This document shows, one piece after another, positions 44,092 to 54,370 of a DNA stretch of 64,000 bases. The notes beneath the pieces were generated by a model, which saw only the letters and a program-made list of their open reading frames with translations, was not told where the DNA came from and did no database searches. The stretch is from Aestuariirhabdus sp049985285. Its GTDB lineage: Bacteria > Pseudomonadota > Gammaproteobacteria > Pseudomonadales > Aestuariirhabdaceae. Each line of letters starts with the position of its first letter. The stretch's first letter is position 1. The stretch spans positions 806,001-870,000 of the forward strand of contig NZ_JBNIEU010000001.1 in NCBI RefSeq assembly GCF_049985285.1. Reading direction: 5' to 3'. The position numbers and the translations under genes were made by a program.

Positions 44092-45132
44092 TTAAGGGAT
44101 AGGTTGTGGATTATCGAGGGCTGCGGCCAACCAGTAAGCGGCCACATCCAGCATGCGGTTGCTGTAGCCCCACTCGTTATCAAACCAGGCCACCAGCTTC
44201 ACCATACGATCTCCGCACACCCGGGTCTGGGTTGCATCGATGGTGGCCGAATGGCGGTCGTGGTTAAAGTCTACCGAAGCCAGGGGTTCATCGCTGAATC
44301 CCAGTAGTCCCCGCAAGGGACCTCGACTCGCCTCCTGGAGCAAGCGGTTGAGCGCCGATGTGTCGATACTCCGGGACAGGTTCAGGGTTACATCCATCAG
44401 CGATACGTTGCTGGTCGGGACCCGCATGTGCAGCGCCTGAAAACGCCCCGCCAGCTCGGGCAACAAACGATCAATACCCAGCGCCAGCCCGGTATCGATA
44501 GGGACAATCGACTGCATCGCACTGCGTGCCAGACGCAGGTCGCTGTGGTGGCGGGAGTCGATCACCGGTTGGTCGTTCATCGCCGAGTGGATGGTGGTGA
44601 TCATGCCCTGTTCGATGCCCAACTGTTCATGCAACAGGCGCAACACCGGCACGATCCCGTTGGTGGTGCACGAGGCATTAGAAACGACTTTCTGCTCCGC
44701 TCCCAGCATGTGCTCATTGAAACCATACACCAGGGTAGCATCCACGGCGCCGGCCGTTGGGCGAGAGATCAGCAAGCGTCCCGCGCCACTATCGAGGTGA
44801 CGCTGACCATGCACCCGGTCAGGGCAGGTGCCTGTGCACTCCAGCACCAAATCTACTCCCAGCTCGCGCCAGGGCAGGCGGGCCGGGTTTTCTTCATTGA
44901 ACACCCGAATCAGGTCACTACCGATTAACAGCCCGTCATCCCCCTGTTCGACCGGCAGTGGAAAACGTCCGTGGGTGGTGTCGTAGCGGGTCAGGTAGGT
45001 CACCGTGGCGAGGTCAGAGAGCTCGTTGATCGCCACAGGTTGAAGGCGGTCACGGTAGCCGCACTCGTATAGCGCACGCAATATACACTGGCCTATGCGG
45101 CCGTAACCATTGATCGCGATTCGATAGGCCAT
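44092..45132 (-). CDS. epd: Erythrose-4-phosphate dehydrogenase
   Basis: A 346-residue GAPDH-fold enzyme. INGYGRIGQCILRALYE is the NAD loop and SNASCTTN the catalytic Cys. It is assigned to Epd rather than glycolytic GAPDH from the operon order tkt-epd-pgk-fba, shared with Pseudomonas and E. coli, and from Epd-like segments (DTTHGRFP, HSAMNDQPVIDS). It feeds erythrose-4-phosphate to pyridoxal phosphate synthesis. The start overlaps the tkt stop by one base. Confidence 0.92.
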   Translation of the reverse strand: MAYRIAINGYGRIGQCILRALYECGYRDRLQPVAINELSDLATVTYLTRYDTTHGRFPLPVEQGDDGLLIGSDLIRVFNEENPARLPWRELGVDLVLECTGTCPDRVHGQRHLDSGAGRLLISRPTAGAVDATLVYGFNEHMLGAEQKVVSNASCTTNGIVPVLRLLHEQLGIEQGMITTIHSAMNDQPVIDSRHHSDLRLARSAMQSIVPIDTGLALGIDRLLPELAGRFQALHMRVPTSNVSLMDVTLNLSRSIDTSALNRLLQEASRGPLRGLLGFSDEPLASVDFNHDRHSATIDATQTRVCGDRMVKLVAWFDNEWGYSNRMLDVAAYWLAAALDNPQPIP

Positions 45133-47135
45133 CAGTCGACTGAGAGCAGCTCCTCGCAGACGCTGACCAGGTTCTCGACGGTAAAGCCAAACTCCCGGAA
45201 CAGGTCCGCAGCGGGGGCCGACTCGCCAAACGTGGTCATGCCGATAACCCGTCCGTCGAGACCCACGTACTTATACCAGTAGTCGGCGTGCCCCGCTTCG
45301 ATCGCAACCCGGGAGGAAACCTCCAGCGGCAGCACCGATAGGCGGTATTCCACATCCTGCTCCTCGAAACGTTCGGTACAGGGCATGGACACGATTCGTA
45401 CTTTTGCCCCCTGGCTACGCAGCTGCTCGGCTCCGTCTCGTGCCAATCCCACCTCGGAACCGGTAGCGATCAGGATCAGCTCGGGGGTTCCTTCACAATC
45501 GCTGAGAATGTATCCGCCGCGCTCGACATTGGCCAATTGCGCGGCATCGCGAGGCTGGTGTGGCAGATTTTGGCGCGAGAAGATCAAGGCCGAGGGCCCA
45601 TCGGCGCGCTCCAGCGCACTCTTCCAGGCCACTGCCGACTCGACGGTGTCGCAGGGACGCCAGGTGTTCATATTGGGGGTGGTACGCAAGCTGGTGAGCT
45701 GCTCAATCGGTTGGTGGGTAGGGCCGTCTTCACCCAGACCAATGGAGTCGTGAGTGAAAACAAAGATGCTGCGCTGCTTCATCAACGCCGCCATCCGCAC
45801 CGCATTACGTGCGTACTCCATAAAGATCAGGAAGGTGGCACCATAGGGCACGAAGCCGCCATGGAGAGCAATACCGTTCATGATGGCGCTCATACCAAAT
45901 TCGCGCACCCCGTAAAACAGGTAGTTTCCGCTAGCATCCTCTTTGCTGATCCCTTTGCAGCCACCCCACAGGGTCAGGTTGGAGCCGGCAAGATCGGCGG
46001 AGCCGCCAAGCAGCTCCGGCAACAGGGGCCCAAAGGCATTGAGGGAGTTCTGCGATGCCTTGCGGCTGGCAATAGTGGCGCCCTCCGCCTGGCACTGCTC
46101 GATGTAAGACTGTGCGTTGGCCGCAAAGTCTGCTGGCAGCTCGCCACGACTGCGGCGCAGAAACTCGGCCGCCAGCTCCGGATAAGCTTTTTGGTAGGCT
46201 GCGAAGGCCTCGTTCCAGCTTGCCTCACGAGCAGCCCCGGCCTCTTTGGCATCCCATTGGGCGTACAGCTCGGCGGGAACTTCAAACGCTCCATGCTCCC
46301 AACCCAGGCGCGCGCGGGTCAAGGCGATCTCGTCGTCACCCAGGGGCGCGCCGTGGCAATCCTCCTTGCCCTCCTTGTTAGGCGAGCCGAAGCCGATAAT
46401 GGTTTTGCAGCAGATCAGGGTCGGTTGATCGGAGTTGGCTCGGGCCTGCTCAAGGGCGGCGGCAATGGCGTCTGCATCGTGGCCATCCACCGCAGGAATC
46501 ACCTGCCAGCCGTAGGCTTCAAAGCGCTTGGGGGTATCGTCGGTAAACCAACCCTCAACCTCACCGTCGATGGAGATGCCGTTATCGTCATAGAACGCGA
46601 TCAGCTTACCGAGCCCCAGAGTACCGGCCAACGAACAGACCTCGTGGGAGATCCCCTCCATCAGGCAACCGTCGCCGAGGAACACATAGGTGTTGTGGTC
46701 CACGATCTCATGGCCGTTACGATTAAACTGCGCGGCCAATGCCTTCTCAGCCACAGCCATACCCACGGCGTTAGCTATGCCCTGCCCCAAGGGGCCGGTG
46801 GTGGTCTCTACGCCAGGCGCATAGCCGTACTCGGGGTGGCCGGCGGTCTTGGCGTGCAGTTGGCGAAAACTCTTCAGGTCTTCGATGCCCAGATCGTACC
46901 CGGTCAGATGCAGCAGGGAGTAGATCAGCATCGAGCCGTGACCGTTGGACAACACAAAACGATCACGGTTGGCCCAGTTGGGATTGGCGGGGTTGTGTTG
47001 CAAGTAGTCCCCCCAAAGCACTTCAGCAATATCGGCCATGCCCATAGGGGCTCCGGGGTGTCCACTTTTTGCTTTTTGCACAGCATCCATACTCAAGGCA
47101 CGAATGGCGTTAGCTCGCAGGCGACGGGAAGACAT
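45132..47135 (-). CDS. tkt: Transketolase
   Basis: A 667-residue thiamine-diphosphate enzyme of the pentose phosphate pathway that moves two-carbon units between sugar phosphates. SGHPGAPMGMADIAE, TTGPLGQGIANAVG and FLGDGCLMEGISHE form the ThDP/metal domain; the pyrimidine domain follows (DSIGLGEDGPTHQPIE). ATG 47135 was chosen because the upstream extension is not conserved-like. It is first in the leftward operon and starts 245 bases from the divergent sahR-like gene. Confidence 0.96.
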   Translation of the reverse strand: MSSRRLRANAIRALSMDAVQKAKSGHPGAPMGMADIAEVLWGDYLQHNPANPNWANRDRFVLSNGHGSMLIYSLLHLTGYDLGIEDLKSFRQLHAKTAGHPEYGYAPGVETTTGPLGQGIANAVGMAVAEKALAAQFNRNGHEIVDHNTYVFLGDGCLMEGISHEVCSLAGTLGLGKLIAFYDDNGISIDGEVEGWFTDDTPKRFEAYGWQVIPAVDGHDADAIAAALEQARANSDQPTLICCKTIIGFGSPNKEGKEDCHGAPLGDDEIALTRARLGWEHGAFEVPAELYAQWDAKEAGAAREASWNEAFAAYQKAYPELAAEFLRRSRGELPADFAANAQSYIEQCQAEGATIASRKASQNSLNAFGPLLPELLGGSADLAGSNLTLWGGCKGISKEDASGNYLFYGVREFGMSAIMNGIALHGGFVPYGATFLIFMEYARNAVRMAALMKQRSIFVFTHDSIGLGEDGPTHQPIEQLTSLRTTPNMNTWRPCDTVESAVAWKSALERADGPSALIFSRQNLPHQPRDAAQLANVERGGYILSDCEGTPELILIATGSEVGLARDGAEQLRSQGAKVRIVSMPCTERFEEQDVEYRLSVLPLEVSSRVAIEAGHADYWYKYVGLDGRVIGMTTFGESAPAADLFREFGFTVENLVSVCEELLSVD

Positions 47136-47316
47136 AAGGGGGAGGCTCCTGTAAGGAATTGGAGGTAGGACCGTAGGGGAAAATTGGGGCGGTATTTTCC
47201 CCTTTATTACTGCCAGCGGCAATAAATTGAACAAAAAAATCACAGTTTTTACCCCTCAGCCTCGCCAATAGCTCCGAATTGCCCTTAATTGGACCCGCAA
47301 ATCCACTTCGAAGACC

Positions 47317-47340
47317 CTATATCAAAATATTTCGATATAG
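47317..47340. promoter_or_regulatory. Probable operator of the ArsR/SahR-like regulator
   Basis: A 24-bp palindrome with only one non-matching pair: CTATATC, central AAAATATTT, CGATATAG. It lies 40 bases before the regulator start and between the two divergent operons. The ATATC...GATAT form resembles ArsR-family sites. No second copy is seen before tkt, ahcY or metF. Confidence 0.7.
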
Positions 47341-47379
47341 ATCTTGCCGCCCTACCCAGTCGCTGCTAGACTTCGCTCC

Positions 47380-48396
47380 ATGTTAGCCTCCAACCCCTGC
47401 GCAACCCTGCCCACACCCGACAATTTCGAGCTACTTGCCCGTCTGTGCAAGGCGAGTGCCGACCCACTGCGCTTGCAGGTACTGCGCGTGCTCAAAAGCA
47501 ACTCTTTCGGGGTACTGGAACTCTGCGCCATTTTTAACGTTAAACAATCCGGCATGAGCCACCATCTCAAGGTGTTGTCGACCGCAGGGTTGGTAGACAC
47601 TCGCCGCGAAGGCAACTCCATTTTCTATCGCCGCGCACTGGCGGATGCGACCGAGGTCGGCGCAGAGCTGCAGTCAAGCCTGTTTCATAGCCTCGACGAG
47701 ATCGGACTCGATGCCGACATTCAGCAACGCGTGGAAACCATCCACCAACAACGCGCACAAAGCTCCCGCGAGTTTTTCGCCCGCCACGCCGACAAGTTTC
47801 GCCAACAGCAAGAGCTGATCGTCGACTACCGCCAATACGCAGACAGTGCGCGCGACCTGCTGCTCGGTGGCACACTCGATAACAACACCGTTATTGAGAT
47901 CGGTCCGGGTGAGGGTGAGTTCCTGGCAGAGCTCGCGCCCCGTTTTAAGCGGGTCTATGGAATTGATAACGCCCGCGTCATGCTTGATCAGGCACAGGCC
48001 TTTGCCCAGCGCCAGCGGCTTGAGAACATCACCTTTATTCATGGCACAAGCGCCGACGCACTGCAGCAGGGGCTGCGGGCCGATGCGATTGTGATCAATA
48101 TGGTCTTGCACCACGTCCCCTCTCCCGCCGAACTGATTGAGGAAGCCGCCACGCTACTCAACCCTGGCGGCCGCCTGGTAATCACCGATCTCTGCTCCCA
48201 CGACCAGAACTGGGTGCGCGATGCCTGCGGCGATCTCTGGTTGGGGTTCGAACCCGATGAATTTTCCACCTGGGCGCAGCACGCCGGGTTGGCTCCCGGT
48301 AACAGCCTCTACCTGGGGCAACGTAACGGTTTTCAGGTGCAGGTATGTCGTTTTGACAAGCCAGCAACCCCTATTCACACACAGCACATTGCTTAG
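47380..48396 (+). CDS. sahR: ArsR-family regulator fused to a SAM-dependent methyltransferase-like domain (SahR-like)
   Basis: A 338-residue fusion. Residues ~10-95 form an ArsR winged helix (LCKASADPLRLQVLRVL, KQSGMSHHLKVL); residues ~150-300 are a class I methyltransferase fold with an intact SAM/SAH loop (VIEIGPGEGEFLAELA, GIDNARVMLD). SahR regulators sense S-adenosylhomocysteine and control SAM-cycle genes, and this gene leads an operon with metK, ahcY and metF. P. aeruginosa places a similar protein beside metK and tkt. The symbol is inferred from architecture and context. A palindrome upstream suggests autoregulation. Confidence 0.8.
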   Translation: MLASNPCATLPTPDNFELLARLCKASADPLRLQVLRVLKSNSFGVLELCAIFNVKQSGMSHHLKVLSTAGLVDTRREGNSIFYRRALADATEVGAELQSSLFHSLDEIGLDADIQQRVETIHQQRAQSSREFFARHADKFRQQQELIVDYRQYADSARDLLLGGTLDNNTVIEIGPGEGEFLAELAPRFKRVYGIDNARVMLDQAQAFAQRQRLENITFIHGTSADALQQGLRADAIVINMVLHHVPSPAELIEEAATLLNPGGRLVITDLCSHDQNWVRDACGDLWLGFEPDEFSTWAQHAGLAPGNSLYLGQRNGFQVQVCRFDKPATPIHTQHIA

Positions 48397-48411
48397 ATAC
48401 AGGAAAACGCC

Positions 48412-49566
<1,155 letters not shown>

Positions 49567-49631
49567 ACCACCCCCTCTATATACTGGTAACCGGTAAAGA
49601 CCGGTTGCCTCGCCAAACACAGGAATATCCA

Positions 49632-51005
49632 ATGAGTACTTTTACCGATTACAAAGTCGCCGACCTATCCCTCGCCGCATGGGGCCGTAAAGAGATCGAC
49701 ATCGCCGAAACCGAAATGCCGGCGCTGATGGCGCTGCGCGCCAAGCACGCGGCCAACAAGCCACTGACCGGTGCACGCATCATGGGCTGCATCCACATGA
49801 CCATCCAGACCGCGGTGCTGATCGAGACCCTGATCGAACTGGGGGCCGATGTGCGCTGGTCCTCCTGCAACATCTTCTCCACCCAGGATCACGCTGCGGC
49901 GGCGATTGCTGCGGCCGGCATCCCGGTGTTCGCCTGGAAGGGTGAGACTGAAGAGGAGTTCTGGTGGTGCATCGAGCAGACCGTGCAGAAGGAGGGTGCC
50001 GACTGGGGTGCCAACATGATCCTTGACGACGGCGGCGACCTTACCCAGATCCTGCATGAAAAATACCCTGCTATCCTGGCCAACTGCCACGGCATCTCCG
50101 AGGAGACCACCACCGGTGTTCACCGCTTGCTGGAGATGCTCGAAGAGGGCTCACTCAAGGTACCGGCGATCAACGTCAACGACTCTATCACCAAGAGCAA
50201 GAACGACAACAAATACGGTTGCCGCCACAGCCTTAACGATGCCATCAAGCGTGGTACCGATCACCTGCTGTCCGGAAAGAAGGCACTCGTCATCGGTTAC
50301 GGCGATGTGGGTAAGGGCTCCGCCGCTTCCCTGCGCCAGGAGGGCATGATCGTTCGTGTGACCGAAATCGATCCGATCTGCGCCATGCAGGCCTGCATGG
50401 ATGGATATGAGGTGGTTTCCCCCTATATCGACGGCATTAACACCGGTGAACTCTCCTGCATCAATACCCAGCTAATGGGCACCACCGACCTGATCGTTAC
50501 CACCACCGGCAACACCAATGTCTGCGATAGGAATATGCTGCAAACATTGAAAAACGGCGCGGTCGTCAGCAACATCGGTCACTTCGACAACGAGATCGAC
50601 ACCGCCTACATGCGCGAAAACTGGGAGTGGGACGAAATTAAGCCCCAGGTCCACAAGATCTACCGCGACCGCGCCAGCAAAGATCACCTGATCCTGCTGT
50701 CTGAGGGCCGCCTGGTTAACCTGGGCAATGCCACCGGCCACCCGTCCCGGGTCATGGATGGCTCTTTTGCGGATCAGGTTCTGGCGCAGCTGTACCTGTG
50801 GGACAGGAAGTTTGCAGACCTGCCTGAAGCCGAACGTGCTGCCAACATCTATGTCAAAGTGCTACCCAAGAAACTGGACGAAGAGGTCGCTCGCCATATG
50901 GTCGAGGGCTTTGGTGGCGTTATCACCCGCCTCACCGATACCCAGGCCAGCTATATCAAGGTCGACGTAGACGGTCCTTACAAGACCGACGACTACAAGT
51001 ACTAA
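49632..51005 (+). CDS. ahcY: S-adenosylhomocysteine hydrolase
   Basis: A 457-residue NAD-containing enzyme splitting SAH into adenosine and homocysteine. IGYGDVGKGSAASL is the NAD loop, CNIFSTQDHAAAAI and NDSITKSKNDNKYGC line the active site, and the C-terminal KVDVDGPYKTDDYKY tail reaches into the neighbouring subunit. It includes the ~40-residue insertion typical of proteobacterial SahH. ATG 49632 follows AGGAA. Third gene of the SAM-cycle operon. Confidence 0.97.
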   Translation: MSTFTDYKVADLSLAAWGRKEIDIAETEMPALMALRAKHAANKPLTGARIMGCIHMTIQTAVLIETLIELGADVRWSSCNIFSTQDHAAAAIAAAGIPVFAWKGETEEEFWWCIEQTVQKEGADWGANMILDDGGDLTQILHEKYPAILANCHGISEETTTGVHRLLEMLEEGSLKVPAINVNDSITKSKNDNKYGCRHSLNDAIKRGTDHLLSGKKALVIGYGDVGKGSAASLRQEGMIVRVTEIDPICAMQACMDGYEVVSPYIDGINTGELSCINTQLMGTTDLIVTTTGNTNVCDRNMLQTLKNGAVVSNIGHFDNEIDTAYMRENWEWDEIKPQVHKIYRDRASKDHLILLSEGRLVNLGNATGHPSRVMDGSFADQVLAQLYLWDRKFADLPEAERAANIYVKVLPKKLDEEVARHMVEGFGGVITRLTDTQASYIKVDVDGPYKTDDYKY

Positions 51006-51060
51006 GCCGTCCATTCGGGGGCGACAGGCAGGTTGCCCCCGCACATAAAAAGACCATGAC

Positions 51061-51924
51061 ATGAACACACAAAACGAATTTAGCAAACGCTACAGCTTCG
51101 AGTTCTTTCCTACCAAAACCGATGCCGGCGCCGAGAAGCTGCTAGCAACTGCCCAGCAGTTGGCGCAATACCAGCCTGATTTCTTCTCCGTGACCTATGG
51201 TGCGGGTGGTTCAACCCGTAACCGTACCCTGAGTACGGTGATCGATGCCCAGCAAAATACGGGAATCCCTACGGCGCCCCACCTCTCGTGTGTCGGCGAC
51301 AGTAAAGAGGAGATCATCGGCCTGCTGGATCACTACAAAGCGAACGATATTAACCGTATCGTTGCCCTTCGCGGCGACCTTCCCTCGGGCATGGGGCTGG
51401 CCAACAGCGAGGTCCGCTATGCGAATGAGCTCGTTAGCCTGATCCGTGAACACAGCGGCGATCATTTCGAGATCGAAGTCGCAGCCTATCCAGAGGTGCA
51501 CCCGCAAGCGCCCAACTTTGAGCAGGACCTGCTTAATTTCAAGCGCAAGGTGGAGGCCGGGGCCGATGCGGCCATTACCCAGTATTTTTTCAGCGCCGAT
51601 AGCTATTTTCACTTCATCGATCGCTGCGAGTCACTCGGTATCAATATACCCATCATGCCCGGCATCATGCCTATCACCAACTACTCCAAGTTGGCTCGGT
51701 TCTCCGACGCCTGCGGCGCGGAGATTCCGCGTTGGGTTCGCAAACAGCTTGAAGCCTACGGTGATGACATCGAGTCGATCCAGCGCTTTGGAGAAGAGGT
51801 GGTCACCCGCATGTGCGAGCGCTTGCTACAGGGCGGGGCCCCAGGCCTGCACTTTTATACGCTCAATCAGGCCGCCCCCAGCCTGGCGATCTGGAACAAC
51901 CTCAGCCTGAGCGAACGCCGTTAG
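51061..51924 (+). CDS. metF: 5,10-methylenetetrahydrofolate reductase
   Basis: A 287-residue FAD barrel enzyme that makes 5-methyl-THF for methionine synthase. YSFEFFPTKTDAG is the catalytic Glu/Phe start, VTYGAGGSTRNRT the folate strand, NDINRIVALRGDLP the FAD strand with Asp, and AAYPEVHPQAP the typical loop. Length matches E. coli MetF (296). It is last in the sahR-metK-ahcY-metF operon. The 55-base gap after ahcY holds a small 6-bp hairpin (51017-51040). Confidence 0.96.
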   Translation: MNTQNEFSKRYSFEFFPTKTDAGAEKLLATAQQLAQYQPDFFSVTYGAGGSTRNRTLSTVIDAQQNTGIPTAPHLSCVGDSKEEIIGLLDHYKANDINRIVALRGDLPSGMGLANSEVRYANELVSLIREHSGDHFEIEVAAYPEVHPQAPNFEQDLLNFKRKVEAGADAAITQYFFSADSYFHFIDRCESLGINIPIMPGIMPITNYSKLARFSDACGAEIPRWVRKQLEAYGDDIESIQRFGEEVVTRMCERLLQGGAPGLHFYTLNQAAPSLAIWNNLSLSERR

Positions 51925-51931
51925 GTCGGTT

Positions 51932-51954
51932 GCCGGCCTTTTTAAGGGGCCGGC
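51932..51954 (+). terminator. Possible terminator of the SAM-cycle operon
   Basis: GCCGGCC/GGCCGGC forms a 7-bp stem seven bases after the metF stop, but the T-run is in the loop and not after the stem, so it is not a classical terminator. Confidence 0.4.
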
Positions 51955-51982
51955 ACCTCCCCTTCCTGTCAAAAGCCGATGG

Positions 51983-51997
51983 TGTGACTATGTCACA
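51983..51997. promoter_or_regulatory. Possible CRP/FNR-superfamily-like site before the cytochrome c' gene
   Basis: TGTGAC and GTCACA are perfect inverted arms with a three-base centre, about 100 bases before the cytochrome c' start. It looks CRP-like, but the spacing is one base shorter than the CRP consensus. Confidence 0.35.
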
Positions 51998-52094
51998 TTG
52001 TATTCCTGACTAAACGACTATACTTTACCGGGTCGGGCCGCTTCGTTGAGCAGACATCCCGGCTATCCCATCGTCGAATCTGGAGTATTTGCTT

Positions 52095-52544
52095 ATGAAA
52101 TTACGCCCCTTAATCCTTAGCCTCTGCGCCTCCTCCATGTTGATGGCGCCGGTTGCACTGCAGGCCGCAGAGACAAACCCCAACATTGTTCACCGCCAGG
52201 GTATCTTTAAAACAGTTGGTGGCCATATGACCGCACTCAAGTCCATTCTCGTCCTCGGATTTGATGCACAAAAAGACGTCAGCTACCACGCTCAGGGCAT
52301 TCTGGATGCCTTCGCCCATATGGGTAACTCATTCCCCCCCGGCTCCGACAAAGGCGAAACCAAAGCGCGCAAGGAGATCTGGGAGGACATGGATACCTTC
52401 AAGCAGCGCGGCAAGGACCTGCGGATGGCAGCGCAAGCGTTGAAAGACGCATCCGCCGACAAGGCCGCGTCGCTGGATGCCTTCAAGAAAATGGGTAAAG
52501 CCTGTAAGGCGTGCCACGACGATTTCCGTAAGAAAAAGAAATAG
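52095..52544 (+). CDS. Cytochrome c' (c556-like)
   Basis: A 149-residue periplasmic four-helix cytochrome. Residues 1-26 are a signal peptide (cleavage after LQA). The C-terminal CKACHDDFRKKKK has the single CxxCH haem site near the end, as in cytochromes c' and c556. Such proteins bind NO or act as minor electron carriers. The b-type cytochrome gene 87 bases downstream suggests they form an electron-transfer pair. ATG 52095 with GGAG upstream. Confidence 0.9.
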   Translation: MKLRPLILSLCASSMLMAPVALQAAETNPNIVHRQGIFKTVGGHMTALKSILVLGFDAQKDVSYHAQGILDAFAHMGNSFPPGSDKGETKARKEIWEDMDTFKQRGKDLRMAAQALKDASADKAASLDAFKKMGKACKACHDDFRKKKK

Positions 52545-52631
52545 CCCTACGTATCGCCGGGTATCCGGACAGACCATCGTCACCCGGATACCGGCCACCC
52601 TCCCTGTTCCGTTAGCTTGTCACACTATACC

Positions 52632-53303
52632 ATGAGAAAAACCATACCCACCTGGGACCTCCCCACCCGGATTTTTCACTGGACACTGGTGATATTGATC
52701 GCCAATGCCTGGGTCTCCTGGAAGTGGGCTGACATCGAGATGCTGTGGCATATGTGGAACGGCTATGCGCTGCTGACACTGGTTCTGTTTCGGCTTCTGT
52801 GGGGCATCTGGGGCAGCAGCACTGCGCGCTTTACCCATTTTGTTCGTGGCCCTTCGGCAGTGTTTCGCTACCTGAACATCCTGCGCGGAGGCACCCATCC
52901 CCGCTATCTTGGCCACAATCCCGCGGGGGCACTGTCGGTGATCGCACTGCTGGCGCTGGTGGGATTGCAGGGCAGCTTCGGCCTGTTTGCCAGCGACGAT
53001 ATACTGGTCGAGGGGCCACTGGCCTCTCTCGTCAGCTCCGACTGGCAGGAGCAGCTCGGCAGTTGGCACCACAAAGGCTTCTACATTATTTTAACGGTCG
53101 CCGGACTCCACGTTGGCGCGGTGTTCGCCTACCTTCTGCTCGCCAAGGACAACCTCGTCAAGCCAATGATTACCGGGCACAAAGAGCCGCATCAGGTCCC
53201 GGACGGTGAATCCGCATACATCGCTCCTCTTTGGCTGGCAGCTGTTACGCTGCTGCTCGCCGCCGGACTGGTTTGGCTCGGCGTCAATATCTGGACCCTC
53301 TAG
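52632..53303 (+). CDS. Cytochrome b561-family membrane protein
   Basis: A 223-residue integral membrane b-type cytochrome. WDLPTRIFHWTLV and the later HHKGFYIIL and HVGAVFAYLL carry the His residues that would ligate two haems; four to five hydrophobic helices are visible, plus a C-terminal anchor. The family transfers electrons from quinol to periplasmic carriers such as the preceding cytochrome c'. The ribosome site before ATG 52632 is weak. Confidence 0.88.
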   Translation: MRKTIPTWDLPTRIFHWTLVILIANAWVSWKWADIEMLWHMWNGYALLTLVLFRLLWGIWGSSTARFTHFVRGPSAVFRYLNILRGGTHPRYLGHNPAGALSVIALLALVGLQGSFGLFASDDILVEGPLASLVSSDWQEQLGSWHHKGFYIILTVAGLHVGAVFAYLLLAKDNLVKPMITGHKEPHQVPDGESAYIAPLWLAAVTLLLAAGLVWLGVNIWTL

Positions 53304-53396
53304 GCGCTATTACAGCGCCCCGACAGCCAACTCACCCTCCCGTGCACTCCACCCACCGTGCTATGCTCGCAGGATTTAGTCGCCTGGGGTTCCCCT

Positions 53397-54125
53397 ATGA
53401 GAAATCCGCGTATTTACCTCCCTCAACCGATGGTGGTTGATAGCCACTTTGATCTTAGCGAGGGGGCCGCCAATCATGTCGCCCGGGTACTGCGTATGAA
53501 AGCAGGTGACCCACTGGTGCTGTTCGATGGTGAGGACAACGGTTTCCAGGCCCGGATTCTCGAGGTCCACAAACGCAGGGTCAGGGTTGAGATCACCAGC
53601 GAACTGGTGAGCGGGACCGAAACACCGCTGCCGGTGCATCTTGGGCAGGTGATGTCACGGGGGGACCGTATGGATTGGGCCATCCAGAAAGCCACCGAGA
53701 TGGGTGTTAACGAAATTACGCCGCTCTACAGCGAGCGTTGCGAGGTTAGGCTTAATCCAGAAAGGGCCCGCAAACGCCTTGCCCACTGGCAACAGATTGC
53801 GGTGAGCGCCTGCGAACAATGTGGTCGTAATCGCGTTCCCAAACTACATCCCCCGCTGCCGATAGAGCAGTGGAGCGGCGCCCAAAGCAGCGATCTCAAG
53901 CTGGTGCTCCACCACCGTACGGAGCAGTCGTTAGCCAGCCACCCGGCACCACAACAGGTTTCACTGTTGATAGGGCCCGAAGGGGGGTTAAGTCCGCAGG
54001 AGATCGCCGACGCCCTGGACGCAGGCTTTCATGGCACCGCGTTGGGACCCCGGGTCCTGCGCACCGAGACCGCGCCAGTAGCGGCACTGGCGCTGATTCA
54101 GTATCTATGGGGGGATATTGGATGA
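53397..54125 (+). CDS. rsmE: 16S rRNA (uracil-1498-N3)-methyltransferase RsmE
   Basis: A 242-residue SPOUT methyltransferase. The N-terminal PUA-like domain (RIYLPQPM to about residue 75) is followed by the trefoil-knot core: QKATEMGVNEITPLYSERC, LLIGPEGGLSPQE and the C-terminal LGPRVLRTETAPVAAL with the SAM pocket. It methylates U1498 in the ribosomal decoding centre. ATG 53397 gives the family start though no ribosome site is evident. Overlaps nrtS by ATGA. Confidence 0.95.
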   Translation: MRNPRIYLPQPMVVDSHFDLSEGAANHVARVLRMKAGDPLVLFDGEDNGFQARILEVHKRRVRVEITSELVSGTETPLPVHLGQVMSRGDRMDWAIQKATEMGVNEITPLYSERCEVRLNPERARKRLAHWQQIAVSACEQCGRNRVPKLHPPLPIEQWSGAQSSDLKLVLHHRTEQSLASHPAPQQVSLLIGPEGGLSPQEIADALDAGFHGTALGPRVLRTETAPVAALALIQYLWGDIG

Positions 54126-54370
54126 GTATGGACGACAGCTGGCTCTACTGTGCGACTCGCACCCCGGTGGTAAAACGGGCGCTACGAGTCGCCATTATCG
54201 TGGGTACACTGCTGGTTCTTATCAATTACGCTGACCGAATCATGGAGGTGGAGTTAACCCAGCTCGATGCTATCAAGATGCTCCTCACCTATCTGGTGCC
54301 CTACTGCGTATCGACCTGGTCAGCAGTGGCCACCCTTCGCCATCACAAACCGTCGGCGGGCCGCCACTAA
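54122..54370 (+). CDS. nrtS: NrtS-like small nitrate/nitrite transporter subunit
   Basis: An 82-residue protein with two predicted helices (about 22-42 and 55-75) and the motif RVAIIVGTLLVLINYADRI followed by LLTYLVPYCVSTWSA. This matches NrtS, a small membrane protein that forms a low-affinity nitrate/nitrite pathway in marine cyanobacteria and has relatives in many proteobacteria. Function in this organism is inferred. It is translationally coupled to rsmE, with no nitrate-assimilation gene in the window. Its stop overlaps chpC by four bases. Confidence 0.75.
   Translation: MSMDDSWLYCATRTPVVKRALRVAIIVGTLLVLINYADRIMEVELTQLDAIKMLLTYLVPYCVSTWSAVATLRHHKPSAGRH

Noticed and set aside
48397..48411. 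SAM riboswitch before metK
   Set aside because: Only 15 bases separate the regulator and metK, and no riboswitch-like fold is seen before the operon start; a protein operator explains control better.
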